NCBI GenBank assembly: GCA_015680685.1
Contig: MNCI01005255.1
Location: forward strand, 665,758-729,757
DNA: 64,000 nucleotides
Source of the DNA: Gnetum montanum
Lineage: Eukaryota; Streptophyta; Gnetopsida; Gnetales; Gnetaceae
Reading direction: 5' to 3'
The position numbers were made by a program, and so were the translations under genes. The notes beneath the pieces are model-generated. The model was not told the origin of the DNA. It saw only the letters and a list, made by a program, of their open reading frames with translations, and searched no databases. Each line of letters begins with the position of its first letter. The first letter of the stretch is position 1. Shown one piece after another: positions 47,604 to 60,165 of this stretch.

Positions 47604-48517
47604 TGATGATGTGTCTTTGATCAATTGCGTTGATGGGATGCCATTTAGTCGACCTCATCGATGAGATCCCATTGACTTAGGATTTTCCACGTTGACTTGT
47701 ACTCATCGATGCAGGGTTTCATACATTGATGTGTATCCATCGACATGGCACCCTAGTAGGTCTATAAATATGATACCTTAGCCATGTTAATAAGGAGTTA
47801 GAATTTCATTTTCTAGTAGAACTCTTGTAGTTTACTTTTATGAGAGATAGAATAATTTTCTAAGTGTCCACAGTAGGAGTCAAGGAGTGTACAAATCTTT
47901 ATTTGAGTACTGTTGTACTTGAGCACCATAGTATGTGTAGTAATAAAGACAAGATTTTTGATAAACCTTGCAACACTTGGATTAGCTTAATGATTTATTT
48001 ATGAATTTATTATTTTCTTTAAGTAAGTGATTAATTATCTAAGATGATTAAGACTCTAAGTAATTAGTTAATTAAGCTAAATAGACTAGCATACATAAGT
48101 ACGATCACTTCAAGCATACATATAACACATGGTAATCCCAGTAGTGCTTAACTCTTGGTTGTACAACAATTTTGTATGTGTTCAAGATGTGTAAAAAAGT
48201 AGGACTAGATGCTTATGTTAGTATAGTTAGTTATTAATTAACAATTAAATTAGTTGAATTAGTTAATAAATTTATTCTCAATCTATTACCAATCTTAGGT
48301 GAACAAAATATAAAAATCATGTGCCTCAATTACACTTACCCATACAACTAAGTATCACAAGTGTAGTTGGGAAGACAATGATCATTCCATGTTAGATTCA
48401 ACCCTAGATTGAATCCTATGTACGCAAACACTAAGAATCCATGAAATTTGACTAGATCATGCATGAAGACCTTAGTGATTCACATGATTGGGTGTAGGGA
48501 TACCTCACCACTCATCA
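47604..48517 (+). repeat. Element 3 3' LTR
   Basis: Starts TGATGATGTGTC after the PPT and ends CTCACCACTCATCA. CATCGATG and related modules lie at 47620-47755, and a TATA box (CTATAAATATG) at 47762-47772. The U5 side matches the reverse complement of Element 1's LTR start (GGGATACCTCACCACTCATCA). No 5' partner LTR was found in the window. Confidence 0.8.
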
Positions 48518-48522
48518 AATGT

Positions 48523-49670
48523 TTACATGGATATTCCTCTAGGGTTTGCATAAAAAAAGGGGAAGCAAGTTTGTGGGCTTAATAAATCCTTATACAGTCT
48601 TAAGTAGGCTTCTTGACAATGATTTGCCAAGTTCTCTAGTTCATCTATCATAGTTGGGTACATTCAATTTAAGGCTAATTACTCCTTATTCACTTGCTAC
48701 TCTTGCTAATTATCTATAATAGTTTTAGTCTATGTCAATGACATTATTCTTGTAAGGAATAAATTTGGCTTCATCTCCAATCTCAAAATGTTTCTTTAAA
48801 ATAAATACCAAATTAGAGATATTGGCCCACTTAATTTCTTTTTAAATATTAAAGTAGTACATTCTAATGATGGAATCTACCTATCATAAAGAAAATATGC
48901 CTTAGAGGTCCTTTGAGTGCCTATCCTACTACCTCTTCTATGCAGCAAAATCAAAATCTCCCCAAATTGGATGGCTATCTGGGTTACTAAACCTTACAAC
49001 TATAGGTGCTTGATAGGATGCCTCATCTACCTAACCATCACTATACTAGACATTATTTACTCTATGCAAATCCTCAGTCAATTGATGGACAAGCCATAAC
49101 AACCACACCTTGATGCTGCTTATTGACTTTTCCATTATATTAAGCAAACACCTGGTAAAGGCATTTGCTTATCTTCTTCCAACTCTCTCAAGCTTCAAGA
49201 TTTTTGTGATTCATATTAGGCTAGCTGCACTAACACTTGTTACTCCATTAGAGGGTACTACATTATTCTAGATAACTCTCTAATCTCCAAGAAATCAAAG
49301 AAGCAATCTAGAATTTTCCACTCCTACATAAAGGCAAAACACAAAGCAATGACCATCAGTTGCTATGAAATCACTTGGCTACTCTATGTATTAAATGAGC
49401 TTCAGGTATCCCATTCACATCTAGTTTTATTATTTTGTGATAACAAATCAACCTTGCATATCACCATAAATCCAATGTTCCATGAATGTACCAAGCACAT
49501 TGAAATTGATTGCCATCTTATTCATGAAATGATATAGTTCCAAATCATTCAAACAACCTACATATCTAATCCCATCAACTAGCAAATGTCTTCACTAAAA
49601 CCTTAAGTATATCACAATTTCATTACTTGATTTGCAAGTTGGGTATTTGAAATCTTCACACTCCAACTTG
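48523..49670 (+). pseudogene. Ty1/Copia RT and RNase H, truncated and degenerate
   Basis: Starts abruptly in RT at VYMDIP-like text, followed by the Copia pattern K-S-L-Y-x-L-K, then VYVNDIILVRN (catalytic Y-V-D-D worn to V-N-D) near 48740. A GCLIYLT block lies at 49010-49040. RNase H has NSLISKKSKKQ, EITWLLYVLNEL and LLFCDNKSTLHI, then HECTKHIEIDCHLIHEMI (49349-49537). The left half of the gene is missing because Element 3 inserted at 48518. Confidence 0.85.
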
Positions 49671-49923
49671 AAGGGGAAGTACTAGCAGTATTAGCAATAG
49701 CAATATATCTTGTACAAAAAATATTTCTTGTACACTAGGTACAAATTTTGAGTACATCCTAGCCATACATTTCCCTATTAGTAGTCCACATTTTTGTACC
49801 TTTCCACTATCATTTTGTATACTTCCATTATACTTTCTAAGTTCTCAATAACTCAAATGTATAAGTATCCATATGATGAATGTATTAAAGAAAAATAGCT
49901 TCTTTCATATTCCAACTTTAACA
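49671..49923 (+). repeat. Copia PPT and 3' LTR
   Basis: PPT AAGGGGAAG (49671-49679) is followed by an LTR from TACTAGCAGTATTAGC (worn TG start) to CATATTCCAACTTTAACA at 49923, about 244 bp. LINE sequence resumes directly after it. Confidence 0.7.
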
Positions 49924-50170
49924 TTAGATCTAATGTGGGGTAAATAAAATTTCCTCTTGCCTTCCACGTTAGCCCACATCTATTTTAAAATCTTCTACTT
50001 AACTAGTTGGGAAATATTCTTAGGATTTTACTCCACATCCTCCTAAGAGATATTCTATTTTCCCAACCATTGCATCCCCTAAAAATACCAACCATGATCA
50101 AATGAATCCTCAAGAACTACTTGAGAGAATTTATCTTTCAAAAGATATGCAATCTATGAGTGTATATAAT
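49924..50170 (-). mobile_element. LINE copy A, distal segment
   Basis: The reverse complement aligns with + strand LINE copy B at about 61740-61990: shared AATATCTCTTAG, GAAGGCAAGA and ATTTTATTT words in order. It is separated from its upstream part (60166 onward) by Element 2. ATAAT at 50166-50170 is the TSD copy. Confidence 0.7.
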
Positions 50171-51014
50171 TGATGAGTGGCAAGGTACCCCTACGCTCAA
50201 CCATACGAATCACAGGTGTCACATGCAATCCAGTCAAATTCCACAAACTTTAATTACCAAATACGCTAGCACTAAATAGTGTGTGCGTGTGTTATCTATT
50301 CATTGTCTTCCCAATCCCACTTGTGAAATGAAAATGTATGGTTAAGTATGACTGAGGCATAAGATTTTTATTATTTTATGTTTTATCAATTTACTTGCCT
50401 AGAACAAGAATGAAAGTGAGAGTGATTAAGTACTAAGAAAATTATGATCTAATCTAGCCTAACACAAGTAACTATTCCTACTTCCCAAACACATCCTGAA
50501 CTTTGTGTATACATTGCTAAGTTGTCAAACACTAACCGTTTATGAGCTATGAAGTGTCACATGTATGTTTGAAGGGGTCATTCTTGTGTGTTTTAATTAG
50601 TTTCTTAATGAATATCATTAATGTAAACTGCATGAAATCACAATATATAAATGCATAAGAAAGAAAGCCTCAATTGCTACAAGGATTAATCAAAGAGTTT
50701 GTCTTTATTGCCAACACAATGTATGTTTAGGTACATCAATGCTTGAATAAAGATCCATTTACACTTAGACCTACTATGGGCACTTGGAAAATATTCTAAC
50801 TCTCAAATGAACAAACTATAAGAGGTTCACTACTTGACTGTCAAAAACTACTCTCAATCATGTGCTCGGGAGTTGTATTTATAAGCCTGGGAGTAACCCT
50901 GCGATATCAAATGCACGATATCGCATCTTGGGCTACAATATCTTGTACTCGATATCGTGTACTTAATATTGTAGCTACTTCAATATCAGAGCATATGAAA
51001 AACATGATTTATCA
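50171..51014 (-). repeat. Element 2 3' LTR
   Basis: Starts TGATGAGTGGCAAGG on the + strand and ends GATTTATCA before TATCCCCATG (PPT on the minus strand). TATA box (CTTATAAATAC, minus) at 50873-50884; CGATATCG-type palindromes at 50905-50985. Confidence 0.85.
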
Positions 51015-53010
51015 TATCCCCATGACTGAATGAAAACTCATCCTTGAGTACAAAAGAAGAGGAACAAGTCCTTTACAAAACATATTAGGAGGTCTAGACT
51101 ATTCAATTGACATGTAAAGTGACATAGAGAAAATAGAAAAATAAAAAAGTGCCCAAGCATACAATATTACAATTTTGTACAAATTTGGGTGTTCATGATA
51201 ACAGGAAAGAACATCCTCAAATCTAATGAATATCCAACTCCTTTTGGCAACAGAAGAATGAAGGAGAGGTAGAAAAGATCTAGCAATCATGGATAATCTC
51301 TCATGAGTGATATTGTTGCATCCTCCTTGGTGAAGATAGTCCTACTTCCAATCCATACTCCTCATTGCCATCACAAAAAAATCAAGGATTAGTATATAAA
51401 GTGTAACATATAATGGTTGAATACCTTTTCTCATCTATGATTTTATCTAGTTGAGTTATGATTGTGATAGATTGGTTACTTGACAATGTTAGTGGGAAGA
51501 CTGATGAATGGATTAAGTGAGAGAAGTGGTCCATAAAATTTAGAAAAAGCTTAACATAAGAAATACTAGAAAGAGGGTATAAAAATTCACAACAATAAAA
51601 AGGAGTTCACTAAAATAGTTGTGAAGATGTGTACAACTAGATGTCATGGATGGGGTACATAAAAAGAATTTGATTGTAATAATGTCTAATGGTAAAGAAC
51701 TTAACTTAACCCAACCAAGAGAAATGCAAGTGGGTCCTCCCCAAACCAAGCATAGGCCTTTTATGCCCTTGCATAACTTCAAACCAAGGAGTCTGTGGGC
51801 ACCATGGATGATTAATGGTTATAGAAAGTTAAGTACAAAAACCCAAAAGTAACTAACTAAGAAACCTAACACATCAAACTAGAACATTGAATCAAAATAT
51901 GAAACTGGTAGCGAGGTGAGGCATGAAAAGCATAGATGGATGAGAGAGAGAATGGAATGGAGTTTCTAATTATGGTGACATGAAGTCCCTTGTGAAATTT
52001 GTGATTAAATGACTTAGTAGGATTCATCCTTAGTCCAGACCAAAACCAACCACTTTTAGTGATTTCACATTGACATTCTAAGGCTAGTCCATCCCCTGAG
52101 ATACAAGAATGTTCTTATAAAACAACCATCATTCCAAATTGAAGAGAAAGTAGGAAGTAAGAAAGGGTCATAGTTAGAGGAGACAAGACAAGTCCCATAA
52201 CCAATGCTTGTAACCCATTTATTTGGTCTAAGGGGTGTACTTATAATTTCCTTTTCTTTTTTGAATGGGAACCACACCATGCAAAGACCCATGTGTTTTT
52301 GTATTTATTTTTTCCAAGCAGTGTGCTTTGAATCCTCATCTCTTTTTCTTCTTTGATGAGGATCACGCCATGCAAGGACTTATTTGACTTCTTATTGTGG
52401 AGTGATGTAAAATAGTGAGAAGCTCACAAGAACACCCCTACACATAGAAAAATAAAAAAACATGAAGAATACCACATCTGTTTGAAGCCACACCCTGTTG
52501 AAACCTTTAATTACTCCCCAATTTTAGAAACTACACAAGTCACCAATTTATTGAGGTTGCATTAATGAAAAAGGGACTACACATTTCCAAAACAAGGAAA
52601 ACCATAAAGTATGTGGATGGGTGGATGATGTGGACTCACTGCCTATTATATGAAAAGAAACCATGTCCTAGTCATCAGTAACAACATTCAAAGTTAGAAA
52701 CCAAACATTAACAATCAAAGTACAAATGAAACATACCATCATCGAGTAGCACATTACCATTGTACCTAACACCTTATTAGCAGAAAGAGTACAAAAACAC
52801 ACCAAACATAAGAAAATATAAGAGAAAATAAAAGAGTATGCAAGAAATATCAAATATACTAATGATGGTGTAAAAAAAAAACTTAGAAAAGATTAATAAC
52901 TTGAAAAACAAAAATATGTAAAACAAAGAATATGAAAACAAAAAGTTGTAAAACCAAAACTGTGTATAACAAAAAAGAAAAAAGACTAAGGAGCTACGTA
53001 AATTCTTAGT
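51015..53010 (-). other. Element 2 untranslated 3' segment
   Basis: No reading frame of substance. 51680-53010 is homologous to Element 1 13290-14650. The PPT-proximal AATGAAAACTCATCCTTGAG is shared with Element 1. The segment equivalent to Element 1 9440-13100 is missing. Confidence 0.65.
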
Positions 53011-54240
53011 ATGGGTGGCCATCTCCCCCACAACTAAGTTAGAAGGAGTAGATCCAAAATATTGAGTGTGGTTATCCATCTAGTGAGGTGTCTATTGAGT
53101 TACTTGGCTTAGGCTCATGGAAAGGTTTTACTTGTTGGATGCTAACTAATTATTTCTTGTCTAGGTTGTCACGTTTATAGATAATCATGGCCCCAGATGG
53201 AAAATTCTCATTAATAAGGTAAGGTCCTTTGCACAACATTTGAAATTTGGTTTGTTGGGGTACGTGTGTAGGATTCCAATAGAGAACCTTGTCTCTTGGT
53301 TAAAACTTGACTTTTCTTATTTTGAGGTCATGGTGTTTCTTGTTGAATGACTTATGCATTTTTTTGGATGATAGGGCCATTAACCTATTTTCATCTAGCA
53401 AATTGAGGTTCATTAATCATTCTTTCTATGCTAGAATTAGATTCAAGTAAAGGTCACAAGCTGTAGAGAGTGTATGGAGCTCGGATTGAATGGGCAGTGT
53501 TGGTAGTTTTCCATACATGAGCTCATAGGGAGAATAACCTATGGGAAGCTTCCATGTGGAGTGATAAGAGCATGGTTTAATTTGGTGCTCTAGTCCCTTC
53601 GGTATTTGCTAATGATGTGCATTATAATTTTTGTAATCTCCCGATTAGTGATCTCAACTTGACCATTAGCTTGGGGGTGATATGGTGTTGTGAGTTTGTG
53701 CTCAACCCCTAAGCGCTACATAAGTTTTTGAAAAGTGGCACTTGTAAAATGAGTTCCATTATCAGAAATTAATGCATGAGGCACACCAAACCTATTTATG
53801 ATATTTTTTTATACAAACCAAATAGCAATAGTGGATGTACAGTCGGTGATGGCTACTACTTCTACCCACTTAGTGCAATAGTCAATTGTGACTATCATAT
53901 ATGTCTTTCCATTTGATAAAGGTGCAATGGGATCCATAAAGTCAATTCCCCAAATATCAAATGGCTCAAAAGTGTGAATCCATTTTTGTGGCTCCTCCAT
54001 TTGAGCTATTATTCCACTATCCCTCTGACAACGATCACAAGCATGGATAAATTGATGTGCATCCCTGAAGATGGTTGGCCAATAATATTCTTACATGAAG
54101 ATTTTTATGGCTGTATGTCTCCCAGCATAATGACCTTTACAAGGGCCTTCATGGACATCCTAGAGAATGCATAATTGATCCATATCAGGGATACACCAAT
54201 GTACCAGGCCATCGAGATAGACTTTGTAAAGGTTCCTATT
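53011..54240 (-). pseudogene. Element 2 integrase, degenerate but with its catalytic triad
   Basis: WGIDFMDPIAPLSNGK (53900-53960) keeps the first Asp. Next are TKWVEVVAITD, then HALISDNGTHFT (about 53750-53780) with the second Asp, and ANGQVEITNREI near 53660 with the Glu. The zinc-finger region lies at 54000-54240. Best preserved of the three Athila-like integrases at the active site, yet still interrupted by stops and frameshifts. Confidence 0.8.
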
Positions 54241-55680
54241 AATTTTCATGAAATGCTTAGCCTAGTGAAGGAACTGTTGTTGCTTTCTGGTGTCTAGCCC
54301 TTGTGGCAGTTCTTGCTTAAGAAAATAAGTGAGGATGGTGTCATGCCATTTTGGTTCATTGGGAATTTGTGCATTAATATCCCCTACAAGGAAAGATTTG
54401 TTAGGGAATTGATCTGATAAGGGGCTTTCTTTCTTCTTGTCATTCCATCTTAGCTGTGATAAGTGATCAGTAATCACATTCTCCACAACTTTTCGATCTA
54501 CCATCGTGAGACCGAACTCTTGCAAAATCATGAGCCACCATATGACATGGGGGCTCACCATTAGCTATTCCTTAGAAATTGGATGGTGCTATGATCTATG
54601 TGCATAAACACTTTATAGCCAATCACATAGTTCTTGAACTTCTCTAATGTGAACACCACTTTCATCAATTCCTTTTCTATGGTGGTGTAATCTAGCTATG
54701 CACTTGTAGTACTTTGACTTGCATAGTGAATTTAATATGGACATTTTTGATCATCCATCCTTATAAGCACTACCCCAAAGTATAATTTAATGCGTCAGTA
54801 ATCACATGAAATGGTCTAAACTAATCAATTACTGAAATGTTGTTTCACATGTAGGGGTCTAGATGAATGATGCATCCTTCTTTGTCAATTCCATCAATAG
54901 CTTGGAGATTTTGGAAAAATTCTCAATGAAGTTCCGATAGTAGCCAATATGACTAAGGAATGACTGCACTTCTTTAATTATTTTAGGTTGACAGGTTATT
55001 CCTTGGATGACACTTATTTTTTTAGGATTCACCTTGATTCCTACTTTTGAGAAACAATGTCCCAAGACCGTGTCTTCTTAGATCATAAGATGGCTCTTTT
55101 GCCAATTGAGATAGAGGTTTTTTTCAACACATCTCTTTAACACCTACTTAAGATGGTCTAGAGCTTTCTCAAACATAGATTCATAGGTAGAAAAGTCATC
55201 CATGAAAACTTCTACCCCACTACCAATTTATTATCAAAAAATGTAGAGGACTAATTGTTGGAATGTGGCTGGGGCATTACATAGACCAAATGGCATATGA
55301 GAGTAAGCAAAGGTCCCCCAAAGACTTGTGAAAGTCATCTTCGCTTAGTCCTTTGCTGCAATCTGGATTTGGTTATAGCTATTATAACCATATAGAAAGC
55401 TATAATATCTATGCCTAGAAATGGTGTCCAACACTTGGTTAACAAAAGACAATGGAAAATGATCTTTGAAAGTTGCCATATTGAGCAGTCGGAAGTCGAT
55501 GCACACCCATCATTTACCTCCTTTCTTGGGTACAATCACAAGTGGACTAACCCACTCACTATCTGCGATAAGGTAGATGAATCCTACCTTGAGGAGCTAT
55601 TCAATCTCCTCATTGACAATCTGCTTTAATTTGGGATTCAAACACTGCTGCGGCTATCATTTTGGCTTGATGATGAGATC
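54241..55680 (-). pseudogene. Element 2 reverse transcriptase and RNase H, degenerate
   Basis: The RT start near 55640 has the EWVSPLVIVPKK-type block (55540-55600). The catalytic box VFMDDFSTYE lies at about 55189-55215 with both Asp residues. LSHIGYYRNFIENFSKISKL is at 54900-54960. RNase H and its tail include VENVITDHLSQLRW at 54450-54500. Frequent stops. Confidence 0.8.
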
Positions 55681-55737
55681 CATGTATATTCAGTGCTAGC
55701 ATATTCTTGGATCTATACTAGTGAGCTCAGAATATAA

Positions 55738-56625
55738 CTAGGCAAAGGCCACTAACCATCTTTCCACAGTCTTCTTGAATATTTTCTTTTGTTCTACAAC
55801 AAGTTTGGCATTAATGATGACTGACCTTCCATTTTTCAAGAACACATACTCTATTCCAACCAGTACTGTCTTCAATTCAAAGGATTCTTGCTTAAAATTG
55901 TTAGGAGTCTCCAACTCTTTCCAATTGAGATCATCATTTACTCCTTCAAAGAGTTGGTGATGAACTTTCTCAAGTTCATCCATACTTACAACATACTCAT
56001 ACATTAGGCCCTCACTAGGTTCCATGCACAATGTATTGCTACTATAATTAGCTATCAGCCACTGTGTGCCTTTCTGTTTTATGGCTACTATGTATAGAAA
56101 TCTATAGATTTTAGCTTCTAGTGCATACTGCTTTCATGCAAGATAGATGTTTGCTTCATTGACCATAACTTCTATATACAATGACACTATAAATTGCTAT
56201 ACATGATACATGGAACCCTCTTCTCTCAATCTTTTCAAATTCATTTTCTTTAGATATCTCCAAGGAAATATCTCTAATGCCCATTTTGGCATTAACAGTG
56301 CTCAACCATACCCTTCCCATAATAATTGGAAAGTCCCCCTTATAGTTTTCCACCTTGATTACTAGGAAGTTGGTGGGATATGACCACCCACAAATGGTGG
56401 TTACAATGTCCTCTACTAGTCCCAATGGAATAGTGATGGACTGGCCTACCAATTCTAGCAGAATGTTGCTCTTCTTCAAGGGAGGAAGGTTCCACATCAT
56501 GTACATCTCATGTGAGATCAAATTAACACCAGAACTAAAGTTAAGAAGATCTTTACAAGGTTCATTCCTAGCAATTTGCAAATATACTATCGAACTCTAG
56601 GGATCAACTAACTTCCTGGGTAGTT
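55738..56625 (-). pseudogene. Element 2 protease and linker, partly open
   Basis: The open frame 56156-56581 begins near CKDLLNFSSGVNLISHEM, where the active-site Asp-Leu-Gly reads Asn-Phe-Ser, so it is inactive. It continues through EDIVTTICGWSYPTNFLVIK and GDFPIIMGRVWLSTVNAKMG. Linker frame 55738-56031 follows (MCMEPSEGL). Order and text match Element 3 at 29741-30660. Confidence 0.75.
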
Positions 56626-56629
56626 TACC

Positions 56630-59150
56630 AAGTTGAATCCAATACGATACAACATGGGTTAACATTACAATATGGATTTGAGAGGGATTTTGGTTTGAAG
56701 GGGACTTAGATAAAGGTGAAATAGAGGAAGGTGGAGGAACAAGGTTACCAACCACTAATGTGTCTGAGGGATTTGGTGGACTGCAAGGTTGGAAGAAGGG
56801 TCTGTTCTTTGTTTGTGGTTTTGACCTACTTGGTTAGTTAATTGGTTGTAGATTAATTGCCCTTGTAGCATTTATTTGCTGTGGTTGGGTAGGCAATTCA
56901 CCCTGCATGGATGGAGTAGGTGGTAGCTATGCAAGAGATGGAGGAGTAGGTGTAGGGACAAGAAGACAATGAGGATAGTAGGTGGCATCCCTCCTTGGAT
57001 AGGGTGATTGGTATACTTCAGGAAGGTAGTGGTGAGGTTGGTAAGCAACAACATGACTAGAGGAGTCTCGTGGAGATGAAGGTTGCTAAACATAGTAACC
57101 ATAGGGATCTGGTTAACACTAAGGGTACTATTGTCTTGGAGGTGGCAACATCCATGATTGTGGTTTCTTCCACTGCTAGTACAATTCATAAGGTTGTAGT
57201 GGAGTTCCATTTGGATAGTACTACTATGGTTGGTGGAACTATCAAGAATTACCTTGTAGATAAGGAAATTTTTTGGGTGTTTTCCTTTGTGCAAGTCGTG
57301 GACGTAAGGCATACACCCCAAATTCCTACAAATGTGACACAACTGGGCAACATCCCTTGGTATGTTCATATTGGTAGATGTCACACCCACCATCATCATA
57401 TGAGTCAGTATCCACAACCATATGTACTGTAGCCATTTTACCCTTACCCTTAGATATGGGATGTTTATCTTCCTTATATCTCCAGTGCTCATGCTCACCA
57501 CTTTGCTCCTTGGACTCTTCAACAATTTTTAAGATAGCCTAAAACCTATTGTCCATGGAGTCCTATAATTGGTAAACCATTGCCATGATTTTAGATTGCA
57601 ATTTTTGGAGTGGTAAGGTTTTCTGATTAACCACCTCACCTCTGGTTAACTCATCCTCACTATCACAAAATCAGATCCCCCTTTTGTGAATAAAAGGACC
57701 CCTATTTTATTCCTCTACACTTTTTAATTTTCTCAATTCTCCCTCCTCCTTGGCTACCTACTCAATTAACTTTTGAATTTGATGGACACTTAACTTTGTC
57801 AACCTCCCTTGGGCATAGATGCCAAGAGTTTTCCTTATTTCAAACCACAACTTGTCTATGATATGATGAATTTGATCAAGCTAAGAGTATCCATGGCCAG
57901 GACACCTATACAATAGAGAGTAGTATCAGCCAATAGCAGCATCCAAGGGCTCATGGTTTTCTTGTTTCCACCCTAGGATCTACTTCCATATATTGGATAC
58001 TTGGGAGTATGTTTCAAATTTTTCATTGAACAATTCTAACATTGTACTCCATTGCCTAATTGATTCTAGCTCCAAGGATCAGTACCAATTTTCTACTTCC
58101 TTTATGAGTGTCCTTAGAAATAATTTCAACTTTTGCTAGTCATTCTTAATATTCTACAAGGCACATGCATCTTAGAAGGTCTGGAAATGATTTTTTGCAT
58201 TAGCATTGTATCCTCCCTCAAGTCGAGGAATGTTGTTCATGTTCAGCCTCTTTATTTTGCTATCCTTCGCATGCCTTGTTAGAATCCTCATAGCCTCTAC
58301 AATGTTCAACATGCCCTAAGTGGTGAGTAGAGGTTCATCAAGGCCATGGTGATGGTGCCTACGATGTTCTATACTAGCCCTTCTTGCTTGATGATGCATC
58401 TTTCTAGATTACCCATGTCTTCTATCATGATTGTCTTGATAGTTTCTTCTATTGTTTTGGTCCCGTCAGTCACCCCCATCATGGTTATTCCTTCTGTGAC
58501 CATGATCTAAAATAGATGCTGAAGAAGAAGAAGATGATGAAGGGGAAGGGGAAGGAGAACTTGCTCCATGCTTACACTTATCACCATTCCTTTGATGATA
58601 ATGATCTCCTTTTTTTCCCTTATCATGACTTGCCTCTCTAGATCCACTTTTTGTCATTGGATCCATTCTGAGCAAAACCTGGATTATGAATTGTGGATTG
58701 CACGTTCTGGTTGAGGGCCCCTTGAACAAAGTCAAAGAGAGGAGAATCACTAAAGAAATTATCACCTTCGTCTAATGGGCCAAGTAGTGGTGGAAAAGTG
58801 TTTAACCCCTTACCCTTCACAAGCTTGTGTTGGTGCTCTAGCTGATGATCCCTTAACCTTTATGCTTTAATGGGATGATAATCTCTTGAATTGGCATCTT
58901 GCATCTCGTACTCTCCATGAAGATGTTGAAGCCCATGTCATGCAAGTATTAGCTGAAGCATTGCTAGAACAAATCGATCAAGTGGCAATACAATGTTGCC
59001 TTCCATGTTGCACCACCGTAGCATTTCATCTTAATACAAGATAAAGGTGAAGCCTAGTACATACTCATCGAGATGAGCATATACCACCTAGTATTTTTGA
59101 GGCACTTGGTTTGCCCTGGGCAAAGATGGGCTCCTATGAGAAGAAGACAT
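56630..59150 (-). pseudogene. Element 2 gag, degenerate
   Basis: ATG at 59148-59150 (MSSSHRSPSLPR) is the only surviving gag start among the Athila-like elements here. GNIVLPLDRFVL follows near 58975. A Ser/Pro-rich linker (poly-Ser) lies at 58520-58560, and a Cys-His-x-x-Cys remnant at about 57330-57345 may be the zinc knuckle. Segment 56872-57525 is open but mixed in frame. Confidence 0.7.
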
Positions 59151-59303
59151 CTTATGTTAATGAACTTATAGGTAGTGTGTAGTTAAGGTTTAATTTAATT
59201 ATAATTATAATTATGATTTTTTTTTCTAAAATTTGAATCTTAGGGTTTGAATAACGAGGTTACTAAGTTTCACTTAGTTTAGATAGCACACATAGAACTA
59301 AAG

Positions 59304-59321
59304 TCCCTAGCAATGGTATCA
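59304..59321 (-). other. Element 2 primer binding site (tRNA-Asp type)
   Basis: The minus strand reads TGATACCATTGCTAGGGA, one base from the LTR. It matches TGGCGCCGTTGCCGGGGA at 12 of 18 positions, with only transitions between them, and a different set from Element 1. Confidence 0.7.
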
Positions 59322-59322
59322 A

Positions 59323-60160
59323 TGATGAGTGGCAAGGTACCCCTACACCTAACTATATGTATCATAAATGTTCACATGCAATTCGATTGAATTCCATAGA
59401 ATTTAATTACCAAGTACGCTAGTGATAAATAGTGTGTGTGTGTTGTCCATTCATTGTCTTCCCAATCCCACTTGTGGAATGCAATTGTATGGTTAAGTGT
59501 GATTGAGACGTATGATTTTTATTATTTTATATTTTATCAATTTACTTGCCTAGAACAAGAATGAAAGTGAGAGTGATTAAGTACTAAGAATACTATGATC
59601 TAATCTAGCCTAACATAAGTAACCGTTCCTACTTCTCGAACACATCCTGAACTTTGTGTAAACACTGATGGGTTGTCAAACGCTAACCATTTCTAAGCTA
59701 CCAAGTGTCACACATATGTTTGAAGGGGTAATGCTTGTGTATTTTAATCAGTTGCTTAATGAATCAAAGTTAATTTTTGCATGAATATCACTAATGTAAA
59801 CTGTATGAAATCACAATATATAAATGCATAAGAAAGAAAGGCTCAAGTGCTACAAGGATGAATCAAAGAGTTCATCTTTATTGCCAACACAATGGTGTAT
59901 TCAAGTACATCAATGCTTGAATAAAGATTCATTCACACATAGACCTCCTACTATGGTCACTTGGAAAATATTCTAACTCTCAAATGACCAAATTGCAAGA
60001 GTTTCACTACTTGACTACCAGAAACTACTCTCAATTGTGTGCCCAAGGGATGTATTTATAGGCCTAAGAGTAACCCTATGATATCAAATGCATGATATCA
60101 CATCTTGGGCCACAATATCATGTACTCACTATTGAAGCATATGAAAAACATGATTTTTTA
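59323..60160 (-). repeat. Element 2 5' LTR
   Basis: Direct copy of 50171-51014. TATA box (TATAAATAC, minus) at 60053-60061, with worn GATATCA-type palindromes at 60077-60125. It ends TGATTTTTTA, then the TSD GTAAT (60161-60165). Confidence 0.85.
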
Positions 60161-60165
60161 GTAAT

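Larger units (their letters stand above)
28040..48517 (+). mobile_element. Element 3: Athila-like LTR retrotransposon with ORF3, 5' truncated and split by N3
   Basis: + strand gag (partial), protease, RT, RNase H, integrase, untranslated segment, TATA block, ORF3, PPT and 3' LTR. Homology to Element 1 begins near 28050 at a point about 770 bp inside gag, so the 5' LTR, PBS and gag start are missing. N3 (32957-42285) plus one TSD copy interrupts the integrase; taking them out restores the alignment with Element 1. The 3' LTR ends in CTCATCA, followed by AATGT and Copia RT sequence. Confidence 0.85.
50171..60160 (-). mobile_element. Element 2: Athila-like LTR retrotransposon without ORF3
   Basis: Direct LTRs 50171-51014 and 59323-60160 flank gag-PR-RT-RNase H-IN on the minus strand. 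TSD ATAAT/GTAAT (one transition). The PBS is of tRNA-Asp type. The segment from integrase to PPT is only about 2 kb and matches Element 1's untranslated segment, but the TATA block and ORF3 are absent. It is inserted in LINE copy A. All reading frames are broken. Confidence 0.9.
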
